From Platerodrilus igneus (lineage: Eukaryota > Arthropoda > Insecta > Coleoptera > Lycidae): a stretch of 64,000 nt of DNA. Of the stretch, positions 22,991 to 34,860 are shown one piece after another. The first letter of the stretch is position 1, and every line of letters starts with the position of its first letter. The DNA lies in NCBI GenBank assembly GCA_036346225.1, contig JARFIW010000108.1, positions 310,001-374,000 on the forward strand, in the 5' to 3' direction. The position numbers and the translations under genes are program-made. A model generated the notes under the pieces. It was not told the DNA's origin. It saw only the letters and a list, made by a program, of their open reading frames with translations, and ran no database searches.

Positions 22991-24949
22991 AGTGGATTTA
23001 AATGGTTAAATTTGGGTATAAACAATGCAATTTCAAACACCCTGTATAGAGGAAACAACCATAATTTACGTGCGAAATTTATTTCATGTATTTAATTTAT
23101 AGTAACAAATAATACCATAATTTTATAATTAAGGGATTAAAAATTCGTAGGTTCGTAAAGAAAACAAACTGTATAAGCCAATAGAAATTATTAATTAATT
23201 TAATTCAGTTTAATTCAAAGGGTTATAACGTCAAAAACGCATAAGAGCGTGAAAAATCGATAATTACAAGGCGAAACGCTTTACTAACAAACAAACACGT
23301 CGAATATAGGAAATACCTTGAAACGCAAACTCCTAGAAATGTTATTTTAAAACGATCGTTAATTGAACACCTGCATGTTTTGAAAGCTCAACTTCTATGT
23401 ATTTTTGGAGCATAACAAGCAAGTTTCGAAGGATATTGGTCAAACGGCAGTCGCAAAGCACGTATACAACTCCACGTGGGGTAGATATCACGCGGACAGT
23501 AATAGGTAATAGTTAGTAGTAATAGTTAGAAGGAAACATATAATATGCACAAGAGAGGAATAGAGTTAATACAGGCGGGGTTTTAAGACGTCATTGAAAG
23601 GTATCATTGATCTAAATAGTTAGTTTTACAACAGACGAACACGGGACAGATGAATGCTGTTTTTTCGGAAAATAGCATAGCGACGAGCTAAATTTCAAGG
23701 AGTTTGAAAACGGTTATACAAAATTTGAAGAAAGAGTTATTTTGCAATTAGGATTTCGGGTAAAGTGTGGCCGAGAGGGGCCTGGCTTATAATATAAATA
23801 AGCTAGCGAAATTGATAGCTTTCTCTTTGACTTCTGTAATTTGCATCGCTTACGACGTACAGAACTCTACTAACGAGCTTGTAAGTATTAAAATTTATAA
23901 ATTAAATAGTACAGTGTTAAATTGTTGGCCTCATAGTTTGAAACGCGAATAGTGTCGAGTTTATATTTAACTAAGGTACAACAAATATTTTAACAAGCTC
24001 GTAACGTAAATTAAATTATGCAATAATAAAAAAGTGTAATATACTTGGATTTGGATATTGAGATGTATCTGGAATGAGTAGCATGCAGCGCAACGTAGAT
24101 GGTGTTCATCTATAAATAGCTGGAGGCGGCAAGCAGCGCATAATCACTAGACCGAGGGTTCAGGAACATAATACCTCGTCAACAGAGATGGAATATTCAA
24201 GTTTTTCCAGGTAACGCATTAGAATTTGCTGTTTTTTTCAAACTATGGAAATTATTTGTGATGTGTGAGAGTGAGCTTTGATGGTATTTTTCGTTATTTT
24301 GCGTATTGAAAAGAATACGTATAACTAACTTTTATTATGGTATTTGAATATAAATCTAAAGGTGTACGTAAAGCTTATTAACGTTCCTCATGAATTTAAA
24401 TTTTTATTGTTAAGAGTACATGGGGTTTTTTGTGTTTGTAGTAAGGGTATGCAAAGTAAAAAGCATATATTAAAAAAAATTGGGTTATCATGAGCTCACC
24501 ATACTCCAGAGTGTAATAATTAGAAAAAATATAAATAAGGTATTATTTAGGGCCCATTTACTCCTGTTACATTAAATGAGTTTGATATTTCAATTTAAAA
24601 ACGAGGACTTTACAAAGATATCATTAATTGAGGTGTAACTTGAGCACCGAAATGTACATAATCTTGAATTATTATTTGTAAATAGTGGTTAATAAATATT
24701 GTATGATTGTTGTATTATTTTGTGGTTTTATTGAGAGTGTGCGTGAACCGTAAAGATTGTGATAGTAAATCTAGGTATCCAGGAGGAGGCCCAACTGAGC
24801 TAACTTGGGAGCGGTTGAAGAAATCAAAGTTGATGGAAGCAGAATCTGGGTAAGAAATTTTTTTTTGAAAATTTTTCTTTTTGTGAAATTTTCGATTTTT
24901 ATAAATTGTAAAGTTTCGAATCTACCGAGATCCTAAAGAGGGGCCACGG

Positions 24950-24952
<3 letters not shown>
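22988..24952 (+). mobile_element. Long-LTR unit F (plus strand)
   Basis: Canonical TG...CA unit: TGTAGTGGATTT at the start and GGGGCCACGGCA at the end, both against (TA)n. CACCCTGTATAGAGG near 23038; GTGTGGCCGAGAGGGG box at 23765-23780; TATA AATATAAATA at 23791-23800; donor AGCTT|GTAAGT at 23881; exon-2 donor TCCAG|GTAACG near 24211. The GGGTTATCATGAGCTCACC block is at 24482-24500, with a poly(A) signal AATAAATATTG near 24690 and third donor at 24849. No PBS-like module in the tail. The exon equivalent to that of A has lost its frame. Confidence 0.7.

Positions 24953-24990
<38 letters not shown>
24952..24990. repeat. (TA)n microsatellite between F and G
   Basis: F ends and G begins directly at this tract, head to tail, with no other sequence between them. 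Confidence 0.95.
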
Positions 24991-26640
24991 TTGTAGTGTT
25001 TTTAAAGGGTTAAATTTAAGTATAAACAAGGCAATTTCAAACACCGTGTATAGAGGAAACAACCAGAATTTACGTGCGAAATTTACTTCATTTAGTGAAT
25101 TTAAAGTAACAAGTATTAACAAAATTTTACAAGTAGTGATTAAAATTTAGTTAGGTTCGTAAAGAAAATAAATTGTAGAAGCCAATGCAAATGATTAATT
25201 AATTTAATTGAGTTTAGTTGAAAGGGTTATTACGTTTAATACGCATAAGAGCTTGAAAAATCGATAATACCAAGGTGAAACGCCTTGCTAACAAACGAAC
25301 AACCGTTGAATATAAAATACCTTTAAACGTAAAACTCCTAGAAATGTTGTTTTAAAAACGATCGTTAATTGAACACCTGCAGGTTTTAGAAATGTCATGT
25401 TCCTCTTATTTGTGTAGATAAAAGACAGAATTCGAGGTATATCGGGTAAACGGTCGGACGGTTCGTATAAATGCTAACTAAAAGTTTCCTTAAAGCGCAG
25501 AAGGAATGGACAATCAATGAAATGCTTTGGAAAGAGTCAGGCATAATAACAGTTCACTTCAAAACGCACGTATTAAGTCCACATGGGTTAGATAGAACGC
25601 GGACAGCAATATCGATTTTCTACCACTCAAACAAGGTTAGAAGGAAACAGAATATGCATAAGAGATGAATAGCGTTAATACAGGCGGGGTTTCAAGACGT
25701 CACTGAATATCTCATTGGTCTATATAGTTAGTAGTACAACAGACAAACACGGGAAAATTTGAATGCGGGCTTTTCGGAAAATATAATAACGAGTTAAATT
25801 TCGAAGATTTCGAAAACGGTTGAACCAAAATTTTAAGAAGCATTATTTTAAATGAAGGATTTCGCGTGAAGAGTGGCCGAGAGGTGGCACTTCGAATTAT
25901 ATAAATACTCTAAAAGAATTAGCATGGCTCTCTTTTAACTTCGCTCTGAGTATTTTCATCGCTTCAGACTACGTACAGAAATTTACCACGAGCTTGTAAG
26001 TATATAAAATTTTTTAAATTAAATAGTACAGTGTTGGTCTCATAATTTGAACGCGGATAGTGACGAGTCTAAATTTTATTGAGGTGCAACATATATTTTT
26101 TTAACAAGCTCGTGAAGTGACGTAATGTAACGTAAATTAAATTAAGCAATTATAAAAGAAGTGTAATATACTTGGATTTGGATGCATCGTGAATGCAGAG
26201 CAGGCAGCACAACTTATAGGGTGTTTATCTACAAATAGCTGGCGGCGGCGAGCAGAGCAGAACCACGTAACCGAGAGCGAAACAACTTAACGGCATCGTC
26301 AACGGAGTAGGGATATTCAAGAAATTCCAGGTAACGCTTTAGAATTTGTTGTTTGTATAAACTATGAAAATTATTGTGATGTGTGAGAGTGAACTATTAA
26401 GGTATTTTGCATTATTTGGCGTATTAAAAATAATACGCATAACTAACTTTTATTATGGTATTTAGATTTAAATCTAAATTCGTGAGGCTCGATTTCTTAA
26501 AGGTAACACAACTTTTTATGACGGCCCAACGTTGGGGCTTGAATGATTTTTAGGGAGTTCCAGAAATTGATCCCAGTAACACGGCAATTTTATGACGCCC
26601 AATTCTTGAGGGTCGATTATTTATAGGTTAACACAACAAT
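24991..26640 (+). mobile_element. Long-LTR unit G (plus strand, internally deleted)
   Basis: Closely related to F from its start (TGTAGTGTTTTT) through GAGTGGCCGAGAGGTGG (25870-25886), TATA TATATAAATAC (25897-25907), donor AGCTT|GTAAGT at 25996 and exon-2 donor CCAG|GTAACG near 26330. At about 26480, after AAATCTAAA, it jumps straight to tail modules. The conserved block, poly(A) signal and third exon are therefore missing. The tail carries three PBS-like modules, the most of any copy together with H. Confidence 0.65.
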
Positions 26641-26661
26641 ATATGTATATTTATATATATA

Positions 26662-28626
26662 TTGTGCTGTGGTAAGGGGTTGTTTAAGGGTGTACTTTAT
26701 AGTAAAGGTCGTTTAGAAATGAGAAATTACCATAGGCAGCAGAAAACTGCGTTTATTTAGGAAAGAATTAAGAAATGGAGATAGTTTGTAGATAGTAAGC
26801 AGTCAACACCCTGTATATAAAGTATAAATAGTTTTAGGCGACGCAAATAAACATAGGAAGACGCATAGTTAGCGTAGAAACCAGGAAGACATTCATTAGG
26901 TAAATAGAAAATATTAAATACCCTGTAGATAAAGTTTTAGTTAATTTAGGTATAGCAAGTAATAATATTTTTCAGTGGAAGCACGCGTATATTTGTAGGT
27001 AAATATAATAAAGTGTAAGCAGACACGCATTCAAAAGAGTTCCAAACGATTAGATTAATACGGAGATAGAAATAGAGCTTCAGGTAGCATAACATAAATG
27101 CCTGCAAATAGCTAACCATTTTTGATAAGAAAGTATATTAAAAATTGCGTGAATAACATGTAAATATGAAAATTAAAAGTCGAATTGCATCAGTTGTTTA
27201 TGGAAAAGCAATTAGATCTATCAACACACCGCATGTTGATAACGAAGACAGCTGCGACCAGCTTACAATTATTGGGAATCGTGGAGAATTACATCAGAAA
27301 CTACTTTGAATGTAATTATTTGATTGGTTATAAATGGGCGACGAGCTCTAGACCATACCCACTGACGGAGTGGGAACTGAATAATATATTGGCAGGTACA
27401 GTGATAACGAAGTCAGTTTGCAACTCAACAAAGGCCGAAGTGCGCCGCTATGAAATAAAGTAATACGTAATAATTTTAAAAGTGAAAGATAAAATAAGTG
27501 CCAAGATGAAAACTATAATTGCCGATTAAACGTAAGTACATTTTGGTGAATTTATTTTAAAATAAAACATAAAAATAATAGGGCTTTGAAGTACGGGAGA
27601 AAACAAACTACAATTTCTAAGTCCGGGGAAAATAGAGTAATACAATTTCTAAGTCTGGGGAAAAATAATACAATTTGAGTAAGGGAAGAAAATAAAATAC
27701 GATTTCAAGTCAGAGGACAATAATATTAAGAATTCTATTCTAAGTTTGAGGAAATTGATTGATAAGAAGTAATAAGTCTGATATGAAACGACAATAAATT
27801 GGGGTGCATAAATTAATAATGGTAGTCCATAGGGTAATGGCAATAATTTAAATGTAATCCTGAATTGGGGGAAGATAATTTTTATTCAAATGGAAGCGTC
27901 GATATGAAGAAAATAGACCAGGCCAGATTTTTTTAGTTATAAGACATTTTATTGTTCTATATATATTTTTTTATTTTGAATATTGAATTTGCTTAATATA
28001 ATATGAATGTGAAAAAGTCAACAAAAGAGGTTGCATACGTATAAAGTGAGTAATATGATAACAGGTTTAGAATGTTCTACACTTCGTTGATAAAGATAAT
28101 AGGTTTCTTTTGGTGACTTTGGGTTTTGAGTAAAAAGGATATGATGTTTAATAAATGAAATTTACAACATTAACTAATTGAAAAGTGTATATCAAATAAT
28201 TTACAAAAACTGTACATAATATATTGGTTTCATTATATAAAATCGAAATTAACTGAATTTCATAATTCCAAATAAATGCTAGTCGAGGTCATAAGATAAG
28301 GTCAATGGGAGTAATTTGTTAATTTAAATAGTTCAAGGAGGAGCTACGAGTTGAATAGGAAATTGATAACAAGTAAGGCGGCAACATATCGAATTTTGTT
28401 AGTGGTTGACAAGGTTGGTTCAAGATAAAATTCAGTTAAGTTTCTGGAGGGAATTTATAGCAACATTAATAAGACGGCCCAACGTCGGAGATAATTTCAA
28501 TCTTGTTTATACATAGTAATATTAATATGGTCGCCCAAATGATGGAGCGCGAATAATTTAGAGGAGCATAGCATAATTAATATAACAGCCCAACGAAGGG
28601 GCTCGATAATTCCAGTAGTAGCATAG

Positions 28627-28629
<3 letters not shown>
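26662..28629 (+). mobile_element. Long-LTR unit H (plus strand, divergent)
   Basis: Starts TGTGCTGTGGTAAGG after a degenerate (TA)n (26640-26661) and ends AGCATAGCA before (TA)n. CAACACCCTGTATATAAAG occurs twice-like near 26805 and 26920. TATA box TTATAAATGGG at 27328-27338, donor AAAC|GTAAGT at 27532. The tail has three PBS-like modules (GGCCCAACGTCGG, TCGCCCAAATGATGG, AGCCCAACGAAGGGGC). The 92-codon frame at 27185-27463 runs through the TATA box and is not called as a gene. Confidence 0.55.

Positions 28630-28668
<39 letters not shown>
28629..28668. repeat. (TA)n microsatellite between H and I
   Basis: Uninterrupted (TA)n joining the tail of H to the head of I. Confidence 0.95.
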
Positions 28669-28670
<2 letters not shown>

Positions 28671-30968
28671 ATGTGATTAGAATTCATATTACATCATCTC
28701 ATAATAATACGTTGTAAACCCGAGAAAATTCAAGAAAAAGCCCAATTATGTAGATATTTATTTGTATAGAGAAGAGCATTTGTGAAAACATCCGGTATAG
28801 GAAGTATAAATGCATAGGGAGTGTGATTGAAAAGAGCCTTCATTCTTATTACATAACTTAATGACGAGTGAATAGTGTTTTAAGATAATAATAATATATA
28901 ATTTGCGTGTAGGAGGGCGTTTGTCAAAGAGTTTCATCCTTAATTAAATAATTTAACGAAATATCGCGTTTACGTTCAACGGCATTCTTGACACTTAAAC
29001 AAGTGCATCAAAAAAAATTTAATTGAGTAATCAATGAGTTTCATCCATATTTTTTTATGAAAGCTGCGTGTATAATATTTAATTTTTATATTTACATTTA
29101 ATAACCAAAGTACGACAAAGGGTATTAAGTTTTAAATCGTATCTCTAATTTAGTAGCGTGGCCCGAGCGGTTACTGCTAGGTGAAATAAAATATTCTTGT
29201 GTTTTGAAAATTTAAAAACTTTAGAACGAATACAAAACAAGGTAATTTAATTTTTGTTTGGAATTGTGTGACGTGAAGGTGCTCCTAATTAAAAATATAC
29301 AGGGCGATTCTATAAATTGTACTAGTATGGTGTTTATAAATAAAAATTAAGCATAGTGCCCGAAGTTTGACTTAAAATAAAAAAAGTGGTCGACCAACAT
29401 GGATGAACTGAACCATGGCGCTGATTACGTAATTTTAAAAATAAAAAATAGTTGTCAAGACAGTTGACAAAATTATAGGTTAGAACATATAAAACCCGTC
29501 GAAACCCAATCCGCCACAACTACCGCTTGTTTTTTCGAAGTTAGAATTTATAATATCCGAGGATGTCATTGGTTGTCCTCTCGACGGGGGTATCGCAATT
29601 CTATTGGTCCACGCAATTATAAATAAAAATTAAAATTAGACGTTACTTATTAATATAGAGTTCCCAACAACAGTTACACAGAGGCTAATTAAACGGTGAT
29701 CTTGGAAAGTAGTTGATATTTCAACTACTTTGCGATTTTATTATTTATATGACGTAGTGAGTGTACACAGAGTTGTAAACATTTTAGGAGGGAGGAGGTG
29801 CTGTGAGGCATTGAGAGGCGTCGGGAGGCGGTGGCGCTGCACCAGGACCATCCAATCCTACTACTAAAGTAAATAAAATTGTGAAATTTTAAGATAATAA
29901 ATCTTTTATGCCTAAGCCTGAATGTGATTTTCGTTAAATTGCCTCAATTAAATTATGAAAATGCAATATGTACCGTGGCCAAGAGGTTATTCGATGCCTT
30001 TTGGGCATGCCACAGTACGCTTTACACGCGCTCTTATGGGGGCTCTGATAAGCTCGGTTATTATATTAAAAAAATATCTTTATATTCGTTTCTATTTTTT
30101 ATATTCTTAATTGCTGCTCTTAAATATTAAACTCTTTAACCAAGAATACATTCTGACTTTGTTTTTGTGTATTTCCAAAGTGGCTAAAATACTAATCTGA
30201 AGTATTCAAATGATCGTATTTGGAGTATCTAATGTCGGGATTGCAGTCTCAATTTTTCTGTGATCGCAAATAATTATTAAGTTTGGTCAAGTTCAGAGAT
30301 CGGAATATATTGTATTGCGTGTACCACCCTGCACAGTATTTTGGCACTGATAAAATGACTTAAATTATTCCCAATGTATTATTTTCTACAACAAATATCA
30401 ATCTTACCCGTAGTCTGATTGGAATATATTACAAGCGTTCGAAGCACCATCTAATTAAACTAGAGTAATGACAGCTTACGTACAAATAAATCAATTTACA
30501 AGTTTCCGATCCACTGATCTAGATTCTCCAATGCCGCCATTTCATTTAAAATGGAAAATGACGACAAAAACACATTTAATGTTATGCTCCATTTCTGCTC
30601 ACGTATAACAGAACGTCGTGCATAATTTTTCGCACCTGTCATTACTGTTACTTTTATTTACAATACAAATGTGTTTATAATCTGTTAATAGTAAAAGTTA
30701 TTGCTTTGCATTGTGTGGTTTCGATTTAATCGATCTAGTTACAATTGCGATTTCTAATTTAAAACGAAGAGAAATTTTATATAGAAAAGATGAAACTGTT
30801 TCTGAACATAATTCGGTATTGTTATAGTGGATGTTATTTATATTTTTATAATTTTATTCACTAATAATTTTCGTACGGATATTTTGTCCATTAATTTTAT
30901 ACGCTGCGAGAGTGCAGTGGGAAAAATAAGTGAGTTCTCACTAAAATAATACTTATGCTTGCAGGAAA
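28668..30968 (+). mobile_element. Long-LTR unit I (plus strand, tentative)
   Basis: Starts TGATGTGATTAGAATTC after (TA)n. The first ~480 bp (28668-29150) are an inverted match to 32435-32892 (unit J). After 29150 the two differ. A GCGTGGCCCGAGCGG box (29157-29171) and a TATA-like ATTATAAATAAA (29617) fit the family layout. I infer that the unit runs to the palindrome at 30969, where PBS-like tails of I and J meet. The right limit is uncertain. Confidence 0.4.
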
Positions 30969-31091
30969 ATTGGTGCCCAACGTGCGCCACAAATTTACGG
31001 CATTTTATTAGCACCCAACGTGGACTCAAGAGTTTATGTTGGGTGCCAATAAAATGCCGTGAATTTATGTGGCGCCACGTTGGGCACCAAT
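30969..31091. repeat. 123-bp near-perfect palindrome made of PBS-like motifs
   Basis: Left arm from ATTGGTGCCCAACGTG and right arm ending CACGTTGGGCACCAAT are reverse complements over about 60 bp each, with a few mismatches and almost no loop. Each arm contains two copies of the lysine-PBS-like core GCCCAACGTG / CACCCAACGTGG. The open frame on the minus strand at 30838-31143 simply reads through this structure. Confidence 0.85.
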
Positions 31092-32890
31092 AAAAGTGAT
31101 ATCGACGGTCTCGAATAAAAGCTGTTTCTGATGAAAACCTCAAATTTGCCCGCTGTCTAATTATTTTTGGCTAGATCTCTTCTAATAAAACCACTAGATT
31201 CAAACATCGGATTTATAATAATATTAATACGAAATATTCATTTATAAACAATCTTTCAAATGCCAGTTTTTACATTCACAACGGGTTTCTCGTATAAACA
31301 GTAACTTAAAATACAGTATCTATGAAAAATCACTTCCTCTCATCAGAAAACAGAGCCTAAAATTTCCGTAACAGCTTTGGCTTACGAACATCTTAAATAT
31401 ATCAAAAAATATATAACTTCTGGATGATCACTTTTATACTGAAAATAAATTCTATAGATCTCTCTTTTATAACTAGAATCATAAATCATAAATCTTAATC
31501 TCATAATTTTAATTCACAAATAACTCCCTAATTAAATCTTATTATATACAAAATTTATCAAAATAAGTCGGATGCTTTAATAAACTCCCTTTAAAAATCG
31601 TATTTAAACATATCTGATCAGTTAGGTTTAATCATTTTCTTATATATTGGTGAAAACTTGCACCGAAGGCTTGCCACCATTCGGATCAAATTATCGGCTT
31701 GCATATTCTACTCTCACTCTGACTGGCACACAATAAATCTTAACTTACTACTCTATAAATATGAGTCCTTTAAATTTAAACAAGATTTGTTGTACCGTTA
31801 CAAATATGCTGGTCGTTTTATTTGTCCATGTTCCAAAATCCTTCAAATCGTTTTAAAAATTACCATTCCAATCATATATGCTTGCAATTTAAGTAACCTT
31901 ATCTTGCGGTAATCTAATTACTTTCAATTATCTATTCTCCATTTTGAAAGCATTGCAAATATTATAAATAATCTACTCCCTTCTGAGTATCAAAAACACA
32001 TTGACGTCGACTGCTTTACTAAAACAGTCTCTTAAACCATATTTAAATAAATTTTATTTCTAAAACTGTCTTACTACGTGACGTATTATCATCAGGTCTA
32101 GTGCCTCGTGACGTTTGGATAGGGACTCGATAGCGATTTCAATATCCATTGGGTTATATAAGAGCGAGCCTCTGTGACGTAAGCATCTAAAAATTTCGCG
32201 GTTTGTTTCCATGGTTTAATTGGCTTATTCTCGAAGGCGTATAATGCAACATTCGAAGATTTATCATTTTGTTGCCTTGAGCATCACTAATTATTGTCGC
32301 TTCCATATCTTATCGATATTCAAGATTTAATTGCTTAGTTTATCATTTTCACGAATTCTATTGTCGTCCTCAACTATTTCATCCATTTTAGCAGTTGATT
32401 GTTCTAGAATATAGGATAATGAACATTTTTCTTAATACTTAGAGATACAATTTAAAACTAATACGCTTCGTCGTACTTTGATTATCAAATGTAAATATAA
32501 AAATTAAATATTATACACGCAGCTTTCATAAAAAAATATGGATAAAACTCATTGATTACTCAATTAAATTTCTTTTAATGCACTTGTTTAAGTGTAAAGA
32601 ATGCCGTTGAACGTAAACGCGATATTTCGTTATTAAATTATCTAATTAAGGATGAAACTCTTTGAAAAACGCCCTCCTACGCGCAGATTATATTTAATAC
32701 CATTATTATCTTAAAACACGATTCATTCGTCATTATGTTATGTAATAAGAATGAAGACTCTTTTCAATCACGCTCCCTAAGCATTTATACTTCCTACATC
32801 GGGCGGTTTCACAAATATGTTCTCCAAACAAATAAATATTTATATAATTGGGTTTTTTCTGAGATGATGCAGTATATACTCTAATCACAT

Positions 32891-32892
<2 letters not shown>
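31092..32892 (-). mobile_element. Long-LTR unit J (minus strand, tentative)
   Basis: On the minus strand it starts TGATGTGATTAGAG at 32892 beside (TA)n. The first ~455 bp match unit I. A TATA box (CTTATATAACCC on the minus strand) lies at about 32153-32164. The inferred tail ends at the palindrome at 30969-31091. The 84-codon frame at 31658-31912 (plus) has no recognisable domain. Confidence 0.4.

Positions 32893-32921
<29 letters not shown>
32892..32921. repeat. (TA)n microsatellite between J and K2
   Basis: Tract shared by two unit heads facing away from each other. Confidence 0.95.
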
Positions 32922-32926
<5 letters not shown>

Positions 32927-34860
32927 AGAGATCATTGAAACCCAAATTCTATAAATAGAATCTACCCAAGGAGAAGGAAACGGGAAAAATTGAAATTTCC
33001 GAATATTTAATTACTCCATCTTGTATTAAATATAAGCGTATTGCATGTGCAAAGCCTCTGAATTCATCCGTGTTAATAAAAAGCATAGTTGCTGTGTGTA
33101 ATATTCATTCTTGTTAAAGATGCCTTATAATGCATTTTAAAATACGTATGTGATTTATTGAAATCGTAATACGCTGCATAACTGAAAAAGGGTTGTATAC
33201 GTTTTTAAAGATACTAACTTGGTTTGAATGCAAATTAATTTTAAGATGTAAAATGAAAAGCCATTCATTGCACTCGCGTTATTGGAAAACATAATAGTAG
33301 CCGTTATTTAATTATGTAAAAACTTTAAACTGTGTGGGTAAATAAGGTCTTCTACACTTAATAAAACCTAGTTTTATTGTAAGATATGCATATCATGCTA
33401 AATTACTAAGATATAAATACTAAGTCATTCAATTTCAGTGTGTAAACAATCATTTTAGTTAAAGATATCTTAAAAACGAGCTTTATTTTATTACCATTAA
33501 AATAAAGAGTATATTCCGTGTGTAGATTAATAATATTCACCCCTGTTAAAGCATGTTTTAATTATTTATATATGTAATAAATTTTCTGTGTATAAAATGT
33601 GTGTTAGAACACGTTTAACATACCATTTAAGCAGATCTTTTTGCATTTGCAAAACCATAAAGAAAGCAATCGCAAGCTTTAATTACTTTCCGTGTGTGTA
33701 TAATATCAAAAATAAAATATCCATTCTTGATCAAAATAACACTTTATGAGTTTTAAATATTAATCCAGAATCTTCTTTATTCAGAAAAAAACGCCAGTTA
33801 TTAAAAAATATTGAATAAACGCCGGTTCGAGGAACTCGCTTGGATTTTAAAGTTCAATAAAAGAGATAAGAATAATTTTATAGGTTTCCGTGTTAAAATA
33901 GGATAAAAGAAGACCGCGAACCATTAACTTGTTGCGTTAGAAGAGGATAAACGACGTTTTTACTATAAACATCATTTACGACAATTGACACTAATTGGAT
34001 CGTTAAAGCGCGAAAGAGGTATAAATTCTTGCATCAGCCGTGACTAATTTTCTAGAAGGATCAGGAAGGATCTCGAATATGAAGTATAGAGATATTTTTT
34101 GTATATAAGCCGAAACTTCATCGGAGCCAAATAACATGTAAGATTCGCGATTCATCATTCCTTTCTGAATCAAGCAAGATGTAAGATTGTATTTAATAGG
34201 GAACTTTGAAAAAAGAATTAATTCCTTGAACGTATAAGTTTAAGTAATTCATATTACAAGAGGCAATAAGTAACTTTGCAGAATTATGAAACAATTATTA
34301 TATACCACAAAATTGGACGATCTTCGACATAAATAATGCAGATGCGATATCTATTGCTGAGTTTAAGTAATTAAAAATAGAAGATGCACTTTGCAAACTG
34401 ATGTTTTTACGTCAAAATGGAGATTAAAGATAATCTGGATAATCTTGTACACTGAAATTTTAACGTTAATTTAAAATGGAATCATGAGGTATTTAATACT
34501 ATTAATTACGATGGAAATGAAATTTTGATAAGCGCTATTTTTTGCAAGTATAAAATTTTGATCCTTTGTTTATTAATTGGTAAGAATATTTGAATATTTT
34601 TGTAATTTAAATTAGAATAAATTCTCAATTTTTATTTGTAATAAGGATAATTCACAACATTGTGAGGTCGAAGTTCGAAGTATTTTGATCTTTGCTAAAT
34701 AAATTATTTGTCAAGAGTTATTGGCCAATCACCTTTACAAACGTGGTAATAAAGGATGGGTAAATTATCCACCTATTAATTGAAAAGGCTTGTGTACTTG
34801 GTAACAAAATTCAGGTAAGGAATATTTTAGTAATAAATTTAGAAATAATTTTTTATATGA
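32922..34860 (+). mobile_element. Long-LTR-like unit K2 (plus strand, right limit unclear)
   Basis: 32922-33910 matches K1 in inverted orientation. Beyond that it continues with features of the same architecture: TATA GGTATAAATTC at 34018-34028, a donor GCAAGAT|GTAAGA near 34180, and a donor ATTCAG|GTAAGG at 34816. No tail with PBS-like module was seen, so the end at 34860 is only the last feature that I recognise. Confidence 0.45.

Noticed and set aside
27185..27463. 92-codon frame in unit H as a gene.
   Set aside because: It reads through the TATA box of the unit and shows no domain.
1851..28629. Reading units A-H as DNA transposons with TATTG...CAATA terminal inverted repeats and a TA target duplication.
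   Set aside because: The ends also read TG...CA. The tails carry tRNA-Lys PBS motifs, the units have promoter then poly(A) order, and the homologous LTR at 57563-59376 directly precedes a gag frame. LTR is the simpler reading.
29155..29185. tRNA-like start (GTGGCCCGAGCGGTT, A-box-like).
   Set aside because: No acceptor stem, anticodon arm or T-arm follows, and the same box occurs upstream of TATA in several LTR units.
30838..31143. 101-codon minus-strand frame.
   Set aside because: It is the translation of the 123-bp palindrome and PBS-like motifs.
32070..32115. Minus-strand CTGATGA near TACGTCACGTA as another hammerhead.
   Set aside because: No GAAA box at the right distance and no paired helix I; only one core box is present.
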